DNA of 64,000 bases from Acetobacteraceae bacterium (GCA_003506895.1 DNXO01000162.1:7266-71265); one strand, 5' to 3'. Shown: positions 41,277 through 51,080, counted from the first letter of the stretch. Notes: generated from the sequence alone by a model not told the origin. Program-made: numbers and translations.

Positions 41277-43481
41277 TCAAGCCCTGGCCAATTCCTCGCG
41301 GCGTTCAACCAATGCAGCCTCGATAATACGGTGCAGGTCGGCAGCCCCGAACGGCTTGCGGACCAGCCGGTCGCCGGACGCAACCGTTGTGCCGACCTGA
41401 TCGGCATATCCGGTGATGAATATGACCGACAAACCGGGATGGGCGGCGCGAGCCGCGGTGGCGAGTTGAATCCCGTTCATCCCCGGCATCACCAAATCCG
41501 TCATAAGGATATCGACGCAGCGATTATCGGACAGGATCGTCAGCGCGGTCTCGCCACCTTCGGCATCCAGCACTTTGTAGCCTAGATCGAGCAGCATGCT
41601 GGCGGTTACCGAGCGAACCGGATCGTCGTCATCCACCAACAGAATCGTGGCTTCCGATCCGCGAGGGATAACGTCCCGCCGGTCACCATTCAACCGGACG
41701 GGTGCAACAGCAGCTCGGGGGAAATCGACGGTAACCGCGGTCCCTTTTCCGACCTCGGATCGAATATGGACCTCGCCGCCCGATTGCTTGGCGGTTCCGA
41801 ACACCTGCGAAAGTCCCAACCCGGATCCCGATCCGGGCGGCTTGGTCGTAAAGAACGGCTCGAAAACGCGGAGCAGGACGTCGGGGGCGATGCCGGTCCC
41901 GGCATCTTCCACGGTTATGGACACGTAATCCCCGGGCGGCGGTCCGTCCGGGCTGGTTGGTCCAATACGGCGGTGGTTGGCGGTTTCGATCGTGATGACA
42001 CCACCGTTGGGCATGGCATCGCGCGCGTTGATCACCAGATTCAGAATGACCAGTTCGATCTGACTTTGATCAACCATCGCCGGCCAGAGGGCATCGGCCA
42101 GGCGAAACCGCGAATGTGCCCGGACACCGACCGCGCTCTCCAGCAAGTTGCCCATCGCGCGGATGGTCTCGTTCAGGTCGGTCGGTTTCGGCATCAATGG
42201 CTGGCGGCGCGCGAAGGCGAGCAGGTGGCTGGTCAGCGTCGCGCCCCGTTCGGCGGCGCCACGGATCGCCGCCAGCCGGTCGGTGAGAAGCGTGTTCCCA
42301 TCGTCAGCGGCACGGCGCTGCAGGATGTCAACATTACCCAGCACGACCATCAGCAGATTGTTGAAATCATGCGCAACACCGCCGGTGAGCTGCCCGATAG
42401 CCTCAATACGCTGCGCCTGGCGCAATGCGACCTCCGCACGCTCGCGTTCGGATATTTGTTGCAACAGACGATCGTTGGCCCCTTCCGCGATATCGCGGGC
42501 GTTGTGGGTTTCATCCAGTAACCGCTCGACCTGCCGCGACCGGCGAGACAGCGAAAGCAGCAGGACGATAACTGCCCCGCCCAGGAGCAGGGCAACGGCA
42601 ATCAACGCCACCGCCTCGCGCCGCCAATCCATAAGAACGCGGCCCTGCTCGACCGAAACCATCACCGCGAGCGGGAACCCCTTCAGCGCCCGGATCGCGG
42701 TCACGCGGATGCTCCCGTCAACCGGGCTTTCCATCAGCAATGTGCCGGCCGTCGCATGGGCCAAAACGTCGGTGAATGGTGGCAGATTGCCGAAGCTGGT
42801 CCCGATTACCTTGTCGACGTGGGGGAAGCGGGCCAGAACCGTGCCATCGCGTAGATGCAGGATGATCGAACCGTTTTCGTTCAGTTCGACAGCACGATAG
42901 AAGTCTTCGAAGTATGAAAGGTTGATCAGCCCGGTGACCACGCCTATCAGTTTCCCGTCCGCCGTTGTCATAGGGCGGGCCAGTAACGCATTCCATTTGT
43001 TATCCGAAACGCGGAATGGCGGACTGATCATCAGGCCAATATGCGAATTCGTCCGATATTGCGATATCATCGTCGCGATCATTTCCCGCGGAATCGCGGC
43101 GACGTCCGTTTCCGACGAAACGACAAGCGAACCGGAGGCGTCAAACGCGGCAATCGCTGTCAATTGGCGTACGCCACGGATACGTCGGCGTAGCGCATCG
43201 CGCAGGCCGGAAGGGTTGGCAACCTCCTGCTGAACGGCCTCGGCCGCGTTCAGCACCAGTAAATCCACCGCCTCGAAGGCGCGCCCGGTCTGTTCCGCGA
43301 ACGCCATGTCCAGGCGCGCCATCTGCCGCTCTGTATCGGCAATGATCGCATTCCGGCTGGAGCGAATTTCGTAGTAGGAAGCGCCCACGATCAAAAGCAA
43401 GATGACCGCTGCCACGATTCGCAACGCCGTACTGACGGATGCGAAGTGGCGGAAGGGCGGCCATTGGGCCTGCCTGTTCAT
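41277..43481 (-). CDS. Hybrid sensor histidine kinase with cache-like sensor and receiver
   Basis: 734 residues. Two membrane segments (about 20-38 and 290-310) flank a periplasmic sensor of about 250 residues with PAS/dCache-like character. A coiled coil leads to HisKA with His371 (GGVAHDFNNLL), HATPase_c (N box NLVINARDAM, G boxes DAGTGIAP and GSGSGLGLSQVFG), and a C-terminal receiver with acidic pocket VDDDD and phospho-acceptor Asp662 (LMTDLVMPG). No DNA-binding output or phosphotransfer partner is adjacent. Linked to a carrier and catabolic genes, so it may sense their substrate. Confidence 0.9.
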   Translation of the reverse strand: MNRQAQWPPFRHFASVSTALRIVAAVILLLIVGASYYEIRSSRNAIIADTERQMARLDMAFAEQTGRAFEAVDLLVLNAAEAVQQEVANPSGLRDALRRRIRGVRQLTAIAAFDASGSLVVSSETDVAAIPREMIATMISQYRTNSHIGLMISPPFRVSDNKWNALLARPMTTADGKLIGVVTGLINLSYFEDFYRAVELNENGSIILHLRDGTVLARFPHVDKVIGTSFGNLPPFTDVLAHATAGTLLMESPVDGSIRVTAIRALKGFPLAVMVSVEQGRVLMDWRREAVALIAVALLLGGAVIVLLLSLSRRSRQVERLLDETHNARDIAEGANDRLLQQISERERAEVALRQAQRIEAIGQLTGGVAHDFNNLLMVVLGNVDILQRRAADDGNTLLTDRLAAIRGAAERGATLTSHLLAFARRQPLMPKPTDLNETIRAMGNLLESAVGVRAHSRFRLADALWPAMVDQSQIELVILNLVINARDAMPNGGVITIETANHRRIGPTSPDGPPPGDYVSITVEDAGTGIAPDVLLRVFEPFFTTKPPGSGSGLGLSQVFGTAKQSGGEVHIRSEVGKGTAVTVDFPRAAVAPVRLNGDRRDVIPRGSEATILLVDDDDPVRSVTASMLLDLGYKVLDAEGGETALTILSDNRCVDILMTDLVMPGMNGIQLATAARAAHPGLSVIFITGYADQVGTTVASGDRLVRKPFGAADLHRIIEAALVERREELARA

Positions 43482-43568
43482 AGCATTTTATCGAAGCCCC
43501 CGAGGCGTTACCAAGGACGGTTAACACAAAATCGCCAGAAGGGAACAAGGCCTCACACCTTCGTGATG

Positions 43569-44837
43569 CTACTCGCGGGGTGTAAAGCGGTGAAGTGCGA
43601 TGGCCAGAAGCGCGGACAGCAGAAGGAACCCAGCCATCCCAGCCAGCCCGGCCGAAAACGACCCGGTGAGATCTTTCAGCCATCCGACAACCGCCGGCCC
43701 AACGAATCCACCGATCGTACCGACGGAATTGATGAATGCCAAGCCTCCAGCCGCCGCGACGCCCGTCAGAAAGCGCGCGGGAATCGCCCAAAACACCGCT
43801 CGGGCTGCCGTGATACCGACCAATGCAACCGTGAGCCAGAGAAACGAGAGCCAGAATGCGTCAAACGCGATGGACAGCAGCAGTCCAAGTGTCGCCACCG
43901 CGCATGTGAGTATCAGATTTCCGACCCGCTTTCCGCTGCGATCAACCATTCCAGCCCAGAGCAGCATGGCGATGGACGCTATCGCGTAAGGAACGGATGA
44001 AACGAAACCGACCGTCAGGTTGGAATGAAAATGCGATTTGATAATCTGAGGTAACCAAATCCCGACGCCGTATGATCCCGTCGTGAATCCGAATTGGATC
44101 AGTGCGAGGATCAGAACGCGGGGATCCTTGAGAGCGGGCCACAGGAGATGGACCTCCTGATGTCTCGGTTCGGCCGCGATCCGACGCTCGACAGCATCAC
44201 GTTCTTCGGCGGTCAGCCATGACGCGGTGGAGGGACGGTCTGCCAGGATCCACAGCATGAAGAAGCCCAACAGGGCGGACGGCAGCCCTTCGATGACAAA
44301 CATCCATTGCCATCCGGACAGGCCGGCAAACTGGTCCAGACCAAGCAAGGCGCCGGAGATCGGTCCTCCAACCACCGACGAGACGGGCACGCCGAGCAGC
44401 AGGATAGCGAGCATGCGGGCGCGGTATTCGGCGGGGAACCAGCTTGAAAGCAGGAACGCGACGCCAGGGAAGAACCCCGCCTCGGTCAAGCCCAGCAGAA
44501 AACGGATCGCGTAGAAGCTGGTCGGCCCGACGATAAGGGCGCAGCCGGCGGCAACCAGACCCCAGGTTATCATGATCCGCGCGATCCAGGCCCGGGCACC
44601 GAAACGATACAGTGCCAGGTTGCTTGGAATTTCGAACGTGCAGTAACCAAGCGACAGGATGCCGGCGCCGAAGCCGAACTGGGCGGCGGTCAGGCCCAGC
44701 TCCTTGTTCATCTGCAACGCCGCGAACCCGATGTTGCTGCGATCGAGATAGTTCAGGATGTAAGCAACCGTCAGCAGCGGCATGAATCGCCAGATGATCT
44801 TCCGGAACGCCGAGCGCTCGATCGTTTCAGTCGGCAT
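43569..44837 (-). CDS. MFS transporter, anion:cation symporter (4-HPA/tartrate/phthalate) type
   Basis: 422 residues from the ATG at 44837, one base after the dehydrogenase stop. Twelve membrane segments. The motif NYLDRSNIGFAALQMNKELG in the first loop is characteristic of ACS-family permeases for organic anions (phthalate, 4-hydroxyphenylacetate, glucarate, tartrate). Between the dehydrogenase and sensor kinase genes in a leftward operon, so likely importer of the pathway substrate. Confidence 0.9.
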   Translation of the reverse strand: MPTETIERSAFRKIIWRFMPLLTVAYILNYLDRSNIGFAALQMNKELGLTAAQFGFGAGILSLGYCTFEIPSNLALYRFGARAWIARIMITWGLVAAGCALIVGPTSFYAIRFLLGLTEAGFFPGVAFLLSSWFPAEYRARMLAILLLGVPVSSVVGGPISGALLGLDQFAGLSGWQWMFVIEGLPSALLGFFMLWILADRPSTASWLTAEERDAVERRIAAEPRHQEVHLLWPALKDPRVLILALIQFGFTTGSYGVGIWLPQIIKSHFHSNLTVGFVSSVPYAIASIAMLLWAGMVDRSGKRVGNLILTCAVATLGLLLSIAFDAFWLSFLWLTVALVGITAARAVFWAIPARFLTGVAAAGGLAFINSVGTIGGFVGPAVVGWLKDLTGSFSAGLAGMAGFLLLSALLAIALHRFTPRE

Positions 44838-44838
44838 T

Positions 44839-45792
44839 TCAGTGGGCCAGACGCATCGGGGCGCCTCGGGCATAGGCAACGACCTGTTCGAAACATTCTC
44901 GGAAATAGAGCTCGAAATTATCCCATTCGGCCCAGCCGAGATGCGGGGTACACAGGACGTTCGGCATGGACAGGTAGGGGTGGTCGCCGCCGGTGATGGG
45001 TTCCTGTTCATAGACATCGACCGCGGCATAGCCCGGTCGTCCAGCCCGCAAACCGGCCAGCAATGCGCCCGGCTGGATCAGTTCGGCGCGGGATGTGTTG
45101 ACCAGCAGGGCGGTGGGCTTCATCCGCGCAAGATCCTCCGGCCCGACGATCCCGCGGGTGTCGGGACGCAGGCGAACGTGCAACGACAAGACGTCGGCGC
45201 GTTCGAACAGATCGGCCTTGCTGGCAGCGAAATCATAGCCCACGGCTCTGGCTTTCGCGGCCGAGGTATCCTGTCCCCAGGCGAGGATGTTCATGCCCAT
45301 CCCTGCCCCGGCCTTGGCAACGATGGAGCCGATCGCGCCCAGGCCGAAGATGCCCAGGGTACTGCCCGCCAAGCGATGGGACAGCGTGCAGGGCCAGTCA
45401 CCACGGCGCATCCGTTCCGCTTCCAAGGCAATGTTGCGGCGGGAGGCGACGATCAGCGCGACCGTGAGTTCGGCTGGCGCGGTAGGCGCGTTGCTGACAC
45501 CGATTGAGACCAGAACCCCGTGGTCCTTGCAGGCCTGATAGTCGATCGTGGTCGACGCCCGGCCAACCAGCGCGATCAGTTTCAGGTTCGGCAGTCGTTC
45601 GATCAACGCGCGTGAGAAATCCACCCGTTCGCGGATCGCGACGATCACTTCGGCCGGATGCAGACGCCCAACCAGTTGTTCGAAATCGGCGGCGGGTTCA
45701 CGGTACCGGGTGACGTCGTGTTCCGCCAACAGGCCGAAACAGGACAGGCGATCGACCATGTCCTGGTAGTCGTCGGGGATAACGATTTTCAT
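44839..45792 (-). CDS. D-2-hydroxyacid dehydrogenase (NAD-dependent)
   Basis: 317 residues from the ATG at 45792, overlapping the preceding stop by four bases. Interconverts a 2-keto acid and its D-2-hydroxy acid. Rossmann motif GLGAIGSIV at about 149; catalytic Arg (NTSRAEL), Glu (VYEQEP) and His (TPHLGWAEWDN) are the triad of the formate/glycerate dehydrogenase family. Sandwiched between the decarboxylase-like enzyme and the MFS permease. Confidence 0.9.
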   Translation of the reverse strand: MKIVIPDDYQDMVDRLSCFGLLAEHDVTRYREPAADFEQLVGRLHPAEVIVAIRERVDFSRALIERLPNLKLIALVGRASTTIDYQACKDHGVLVSIGVSNAPTAPAELTVALIVASRRNIALEAERMRRGDWPCTLSHRLAGSTLGIFGLGAIGSIVAKAGAGMGMNILAWGQDTSAAKARAVGYDFAASKADLFERADVLSLHVRLRPDTRGIVGPEDLARMKPTALLVNTSRAELIQPGALLAGLRAGRPGYAAVDVYEQEPITGGDHPYLSMPNVLCTPHLGWAEWDNFELYFRECFEQVVAYARGAPMRLAH

Positions 45793-46520
45793 TGTGATTC
45801 CATGTCGTCTCGTAGAAGCCGGCCCCAACCGAGAACCGGTGCGTGGTACCCGGCCAGCCGCAGTACGGCCCACAGGCTGACCTGGTTCGTGGTTAGAACC
45901 GGCTTGCCGATCGCGGCCTCCAGACGGTCAACGATCCCCATGGTCAGCCAGTTGCCGCAAGCCAGCATCACGGCGTCCGCGTCCGGCCGGTTGACGGCAA
46001 GGCCCAGATCGTAGGCGGTCTGCTCCTCCAGGACGCCGATATCCAGATTGCTGACGTGGCCCAACGCTTTGTGCGCCAGGACCCGGAAGCCGCTGGCCTC
46101 GATAAAGGCGGCGGACGTTACGTTGGTGGCGTCGCTCCAGGGCGCGGCGATGACCAGGCGCCTGGCGTTTAGCACGGTCAATGCCTGGATCAGCGCGGTC
46201 GAAGCCGTTGTGGCTTTCTTCCCCGATGCGGCCTCGATACGCCTGATCAGTTCTTGATCGTATCCGAGGCCGTTGCGCGAGCTGGGCGCGGTGGCGGCCA
46301 GGACAATCGCTTCAACATCGGCGTCCGCGAGTTTCCGGCTTTCGGTTTCGATGTCTTCAACGATTCGGGCGGTAGAGGACGGTTCCACAGTGCGCAGCGG
46401 CAGGCGGGCGACATGCAGGGTCACGCCCTGCGGCATGATCCTGTTGTATTCGATTTCCTGCGTGGTGTTGGATGACGGAAGCAGCAGACCGATCCGCCTG
46501 CTTCCCTGGCGCGATGGCAT
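45789..46520 (-). CDS. Asp/Glu racemase superfamily enzyme, arylmalonate-decarboxylase/maleate-isomerase-like
   Basis: 243 residues from the ATG at 46520 (CGGAGG nine bases upstream). Members of this fold use two cysteines for isomerisation or racemisation; here only Cys188 (LACGNWLTMG) is present, and the first site reads LAATAPSS (Ala76) with no cysteine. That arrangement resembles arylmalonate decarboxylase, which works with a single cysteine at the corresponding second position. The nucleotide-free substrate loop SSNTTQE is present at the N-terminus. A decarboxylase or lyase acting on a substituted malonate or maleate is inferred. First gene of the operon with dehydrogenase, MFS and kinase. 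Confidence 0.8.
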   Translation of the reverse strand: MPSRQGSRRIGLLLPSSNTTQEIEYNRIMPQGVTLHVARLPLRTVEPSSTARIVEDIETESRKLADADVEAIVLAATAPSSRNGLGYDQELIRRIEAASGKKATTASTALIQALTVLNARRLVIAAPWSDATNVTSAAFIEASGFRVLAHKALGHVSNLDIGVLEEQTAYDLGLAVNRPDADAVMLACGNWLTMGIVDRLEAAIGKPVLTTNQVSLWAVLRLAGYHAPVLGWGRLLRDDMESQ

Positions 46521-46618
46521 TTTGTTTCCTCCGTTTCGGGTGAACAAATGTCACAAACGGGGTGGCGGGAGTCAAACCAGCCTTCCCATCCCCCACCGTT
46601 CCGTTAGCATCAACCGCG

Positions 46619-47875
46619 ATGAGGGACGCGCCGGAGCATAACCCGAACCAGGACTACCCTACGCTGCGGCCAAGCGACAGGGGTTGGCAGCGTACTTTGT
46701 GGGCAATGGTCGGAATCCAATTCGTCATGACGGGCGCGATCAACTTCCTCAGTCCGATCATCCCGCTGATGCTACCCGAGCTGGGGGTACGGACGACCGA
46801 GGGCGTGGACATCTGGGCGGGGGTCATTACGGGTGCCACGTCGTTCGTGGCGGCGTTCGCTTCGCCGATCTGGGGACGGGTTGCGGACAAACACGGGCGG
46901 AAACTGGCACTGCTGCGCTCCAGCTTCGCCATCGCGTTGTTCACCGCACTGATGGGGCTATCGACCAATGTCTGGCAGTTCTTCGGCGCCAGGGCTGTCA
47001 TGGGTGTGTTCGCGGGGTTTTCCTCGGCGGCGATCGCACTGGTGGCCAGCACGGTGCCGGAACGGCGGCTGGGGTATGCGCTGGGATGGCTGTCGTCCGG
47101 GCAGTTGGTCGGCTCCCTGGTCGGGCCAGTTATCGGCGGGCTGCTCGCCGATGTGACTGGAAGTTATCGGGCGCCGTTCTTCTGGTGCGCGGGCATCACC
47201 TGCGCCGGACTGGTGTTGGTCTGGGCGGTGGTCGTTGAGGATTTCCGCCCCGTTGTTTCAACAGGCAAGAAGCCGTCGGTCTTCGCCGGGTTCGCGCTGA
47301 TCACGGGGTCGTCCGGATTGGCGGCGCTGTTCCTGGTGCTGCTGATGGCGCAGTTGAGCACGCGGACGATCGCGCCGGTCGTGACGATCTTCGTGCAGAC
47401 GCTGATCGGTTCGCCGCCGGAGATCGCGACGCTGTCCGGCATTGCGTTCTCGATCACCGGGCTGGCGAACTTGGTCGCGGCGCCGTTTCTGGGGAACCGC
47501 AGCGACATTATCGGATATCGGAAGGTGCTGCTGATCTGCCTGCTGGGCGCGACGCTGACCAGCGTGCCGCAGATTTTCGTCGGCAGTTATTGGGGGTTTC
47601 TGGCGGAGCGGTTTGCGGTCGGATTGTTCATCGGCGGGATTCTGCCGACGGCGAATGCGCTGATCGGACGGAGTGTGTCGCGCGAGAACCGGGGAACGGT
47701 TTACGGGATGACGTCGTCGGCGACGTTCCTGGGGAACTCGCTGGGGCCGCTGATGGGCGGCGGGATCGCGGCCGGGTTTGGCATACGGTGGGTGTTTGTT
47801 GTGACGGCTTTGCTGCTGGCCGGAAACCTGGTTTGGGTTTGGTTTACGGTGCCGGAGTTGCGGGAGGACTGTTAG
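46619..47875 (+). CDS. MFS transporter, multidrug-efflux-like
   Basis: 418 residues from the ATG at 46619; the open frame begins 57 bases earlier. Twelve predicted membrane segments with the motif GRVADKHGRKLALL between segments 2 and 3 and LGYALGWLSSGQLVGSLVGP (antiporter-type motif C) in segment 5, as in MdtG-like drug:proton antiporters. Divergent from the racemase-superfamily operon by about 100 bases. Export substrate unknown. Confidence 0.85.
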   Translation: MRDAPEHNPNQDYPTLRPSDRGWQRTLWAMVGIQFVMTGAINFLSPIIPLMLPELGVRTTEGVDIWAGVITGATSFVAAFASPIWGRVADKHGRKLALLRSSFAIALFTALMGLSTNVWQFFGARAVMGVFAGFSSAAIALVASTVPERRLGYALGWLSSGQLVGSLVGPVIGGLLADVTGSYRAPFFWCAGITCAGLVLVWAVVVEDFRPVVSTGKKPSVFAGFALITGSSGLAALFLVLLMAQLSTRTIAPVVTIFVQTLIGSPPEIATLSGIAFSITGLANLVAAPFLGNRSDIIGYRKVLLICLLGATLTSVPQIFVGSYWGFLAERFAVGLFIGGILPTANALIGRSVSRENRGTVYGMTSSATFLGNSLGPLMGGGIAAGFGIRWVFVVTALLLAGNLVWVWFTVPELREDC

Positions 47876-48034
47876 GACCGGGGCTCGAATGGGTTCATCA
47901 CGGATTTGGGGGATTTGTACACGGATTTTTGGGAGACGTTTTTAACCGCCGATAGGACCGATATAATTGCGTTCTCCGATTGCTCTGGCGCGTCGCGGGG
48001 TTGGATCACCGCCCGAACCCGATGCCGCCGGATA

Positions 48035-49378
48035 TCAGGGGCAAATATACCCCGCCCCGGAAGGCGACTTGAAGCACCCCACCGATTCCGGAAAGGCGTG
48101 CCGCGGTAGCCAAAGAACGATCTCCGGCAGGAAGATCGTAAAGGCGATCGCTGCGAAGAAGATCAGATAGATCGGCAAACTTGCTCGAAGCGCCGAGGAA
48201 AATCGGACGTCCAGGAATTTCGATGCCATCAGCAACGCAAGACCATAGGGCGGCGTGATCAGTCCGAACGCCAGCGTGACGATCAGCACCACGCCCATAT
48301 GGACTGGGTTGATGTTGGCTTGGTCAGTCAGAGCGTTCACGACGGGCATGAAGATGATGATCGCCGGCACCGGCTCGATAAAATCGCCGACGATCACGAA
48401 CACCACCACCAGCGCGAACATGGTCAGCGCCGCATTGTCCCCGGCGAAGGCACCGATCCATCCCGCGACCACGATCGGGCCGCGCAGATAGGCCAGCATC
48501 CAGCCAAACGCCGTCGCGGCGGCGATGGTGATCAGCGGGAGGGAGTAGATCAGCCCGGCCTGCATGAAGTCATGCGGGACGTTCTTCAGGTGCCCCGGGT
48601 TCAGGAACGGGATCACCACCAGCAGGATGTAGGCGATGGCGATCACGCCGGCCTCGGTCGGGGTGAACCAGCCGGTCAGGATGCCGCCCAGCAGAATGAC
48701 CGGGATCATCATGGGCAAGGACGCCGAACGTCCGGCGGTCGCCAGTTGGCGGAAAGTCGCGCGTGGGCGCTGGAAGCCGCGCGGGCCGAAGAAATAGCAG
48801 TAGATCATCAGGCCGAAGCCGATGAACAGGCCGGGGGCGATGCCGCCCAGGAACAGGCCGGCGATGGAGACGTTGCCAATGGCGCCATAAACCACCGCCA
48901 TGATCGACGGCGGGACCAGCGCGGCGATCGTAGAGGCCGCCGCGATCAGGGCCGCGGTGAATTCGGGGCGGTAGCCCTCGCGTGCCATCGGCTTGGCCAT
49001 GGTGCGGGAAAGCACCGCGACGTCGGCCGACGACGACCCGGACATACCGGAGAAGAACATCGAAAACACCGTCGTCACCTGCGCTAGCCCGCCGCGAACG
49101 TGCCCAACCAGGGCCTGCGACAGTTCCGCGATGCGAATGACGACGTTGGCGGAGGTCATCAGCTCGCCAACCAGCAGGAAGAACGGGATCGCCATCAACG
49201 CTTCGGAATCGATGCCGTTGAAGAGCTGCCCCATCATCGATTGCAGGCTGATCGGGGTGAATGCAGTTCCGGCCAGCACGCCGGCAATCAGCGCAAAGGC
49301 AACCGGGACGCCAAGATACCCCAGCGAAAGGAATACCGCGGTCATACAACCGAGGAGCACGGCGTTAGAGGTCATCAT
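48035..49378 (-). CDS. dctM: TRAP transporter large permease (DctM family)
   Basis: 447 residues, 12-13 membrane segments. Catalytic membrane subunit of a sodium-driven periplasmic-receptor transporter for organic acids. Typical segments IPFFLLVGELMTSANVV, FSMFFSGMSGSSSADVAVL and LGGILTGWFTPTEAGVIA. Overlaps dctQ by four bases. The C-terminus ends with about 20 extra residues (ESVGCFKSPSGAG). Last gene of the dctPQM operon. Confidence 0.94.
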   Translation of the reverse strand: MMTSNAVLLGCMTAVFLSLGYLGVPVAFALIAGVLAGTAFTPISLQSMMGQLFNGIDSEALMAIPFFLLVGELMTSANVVIRIAELSQALVGHVRGGLAQVTTVFSMFFSGMSGSSSADVAVLSRTMAKPMAREGYRPEFTAALIAAASTIAALVPPSIMAVVYGAIGNVSIAGLFLGGIAPGLFIGFGLMIYCYFFGPRGFQRPRATFRQLATAGRSASLPMMIPVILLGGILTGWFTPTEAGVIAIAYILLVVIPFLNPGHLKNVPHDFMQAGLIYSLPLITIAAATAFGWMLAYLRGPIVVAGWIGAFAGDNAALTMFALVVVFVIVGDFIEPVPAIIIFMPVVNALTDQANINPVHMGVVLIVTLAFGLITPPYGLALLMASKFLDVRFSSALRASLPIYLIFFAAIAFTIFLPEIVLWLPRHAFPESVGCFKSPSGAGYICP

Positions 49379-49920
49379 AGGCCAGTGTCCCGAGCGATAC
49401 CGTCGCCGATGGGGGCGGCAAAGCCGTTACGCAGACCGTTGACGATCTGCTCCAGCGAGAACAGCGCGACAAGCGCACCGCAAAGTGGGATGCCGGTATA
49501 AAGATAGGTCATCGGCAGCATCGAGGGCATACGGAAACTGCCAAGTCCCGTCATCATGTTTTGCCAACCGAACCAGACCATGGCGAGGCCGACGAGCAGC
49601 ACGACGGAGCGGTTGAAGACCTCGAAGAAACGTCGGGGTGCGCCGGACATTTTCTCGGTCAGCGCTGACAGGTACAGATGATCGTTACGACGCGTGGCGA
49701 CCGAGGCACCGATGAACACGCCATAGGTGAAGAAGGTCGAAGTCACCTCCTGCAACCAAAGCAGTGCGTGGCCGGATTCCCGTGTCACGACATCGATCAA
49801 CGTAGAAACCGTGAAGACCGCCAGGCACAGCCCGCACAGGATCATCAGCCACTTTTCAAGCACGTCGAAGGCGGACCACTTCAGATGGCGGTCCGTTTCG
49901 AGAACGATTGGTGCCGTCAC
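49375..49920 (-). CDS. dctQ: TRAP transporter small permease (DctQ family)
   Basis: 181 residues with four membrane segments. Small subunit needed for the assembly or activity of DctM. Family landmarks include the Glu/His pair in QEVTSTFFTYGVFIGASVA. Overlaps both dctP and dctM by four bases, so translation of the three is coupled. Confidence 0.9.
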   Translation of the reverse strand: MTAPIVLETDRHLKWSAFDVLEKWLMILCGLCLAVFTVSTLIDVVTRESGHALLWLQEVTSTFFTYGVFIGASVATRRNDHLYLSALTEKMSGAPRRFFEVFNRSVVLLVGLAMVWFGWQNMMTGLGSFRMPSMLPMTYLYTGIPLCGALVALFSLEQIVNGLRNGFAAPIGDGIARDTGL

Positions 49921-50921
49921 TGGACGGAGCGGCAGATTTCGAGGATCTTTGTCGCATGCGGACCAAGGTCGGACGCGATCTTATCCTGCAACGGTTTGGC
50001 GGCAGCGATGAAGCCAGACTTGTCCACGTCGCCAACAAATTTCACGCCCAGTTTTTCAAGTTTGACGCGGGATTTGTGTTCCAGGGCGATCGCCTGGGCC
50101 GGTTCTTTCGTTGCCACCTCGGTCGCAGCGGCCTCAACCCAGCCTTTTTGTTCGGCGGTCAGCGAGTCCCATAATTTTCCGCTGATCCACAGCAGGTTGT
50201 TGTTCGCCTCATGCTCGGTCATCGACATGATTGGGGCGACTTCGTAGTGCTTGTTGGTGTCGTAAACGTTGATGCCGTTCTCGGCCATGTCCACTACACC
50301 GGTCTGCAAGCTGGTATATACACTGCCGAACGGCATATGCACCGTTTGGGCGCCGTAGGCCGGGAACATCGCGTCCTCGGTCGGGGTCGCCTGCACGCGG
50401 ATCTTCAGATTTTTGACATCGGCAATCGAGTGGATCTCTTTCTTGCCGTAAAGATCGCGCAGCCCCAGCGTCAGCGGCACCAGGAAATGGGCGTCCTTCA
50501 CGGTGGCGTCGAACATCTCCCGCAACGCGGCCGCCAGCCTGGGATCGGCGATGGCGCGAACCAGTTGGTCCTCGGACGTGAATAGATAATGGATCGACAG
50601 CACACCGGCTTCCGGCGAGACGGTCGCGGCATTGGCAGAGGAACTGAAGATGAAGTCGATGTCGCCGGTGCGGATCTTCTGCAGCATCTGCGGCTCCTGG
50701 CCCAACTGTGCGCCGGGGAACTGGTCGATGGCCATCGTCCCTTTGCTGAGTTCGGCCAGCTTGGCGGCAAACAGGTCGGCGCCCACGCCGTATCCGGTCG
50801 TGTGTGGCTGGTCGTAACCCAGGCTGTAGTGCTTAACCTCGGCCGCTCGGACAGGGGCGGCGAAAAAGGCCGCTACGCCCACGGCACACAGAAGGGCGGT
50901 CCGAATACGGCCTGCCAGCAT
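49917..50921 (-). CDS. dctP: TRAP transporter substrate-binding protein (DctP family)
   Basis: 334 residues with a signal peptide (cleavage after VRA, about residue 27). Periplasmic receptor for an organic acid. Contains the DctP pattern FPGAQLGQEPQMLQKIRTG and the substrate carboxylate-binding arginine in LKIRVQATPTEDAM, plus LQTGVVDMAENGINVY. First gene of the operon; divergent from the ThDP-enzyme operon at 51081. Ligand unknown. Confidence 0.93.
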   Translation of the reverse strand: MLAGRIRTALLCAVGVAAFFAAPVRAAEVKHYSLGYDQPHTTGYGVGADLFAAKLAELSKGTMAIDQFPGAQLGQEPQMLQKIRTGDIDFIFSSSANAATVSPEAGVLSIHYLFTSEDQLVRAIADPRLAAALREMFDATVKDAHFLVPLTLGLRDLYGKKEIHSIADVKNLKIRVQATPTEDAMFPAYGAQTVHMPFGSVYTSLQTGVVDMAENGINVYDTNKHYEVAPIMSMTEHEANNNLLWISGKLWDSLTAEQKGWVEAAATEVATKEPAQAIALEHKSRVKLEKLGVKFVGDVDKSGFIAAAKPLQDKIASDLGPHATKILEICRSVQ

Positions 50922-50958
50922 GACATCTCTCCCTTTGGGTTCGCTCGCTTGGTGCGGC

Positions 50959-50976
50959 GATTACAGACAGTTAATC
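50959..50976. promoter_or_regulatory. Small inverted repeat between divergent dctP and ThDP-enzyme operons
   Basis: GATTA (50959-50963) and TAATC (50972-50976) with an 8-base spacer. Sits 38 bases upstream of dctP and 105 bases upstream of the rightward gene, in the divergent promoter region. Five-base arms are short, so this is only a candidate operator. Confidence 0.25.
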
Positions 50977-51080
50977 TAACGGGCTGTATCGTCGCCGTCC
51001 ATGCATGAGCGGATGGTTCGCGGATTTCCCGTCATTCGAAAACCACTCTAAGTTCCTCCCAACCGACGGGGGAACTATCC

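Noticed and set aside
47895..47940. Repeated CACGGATTT words after the MFS gene
   Set aside because: Only two copies without symmetry or a stem; no function could be argued.
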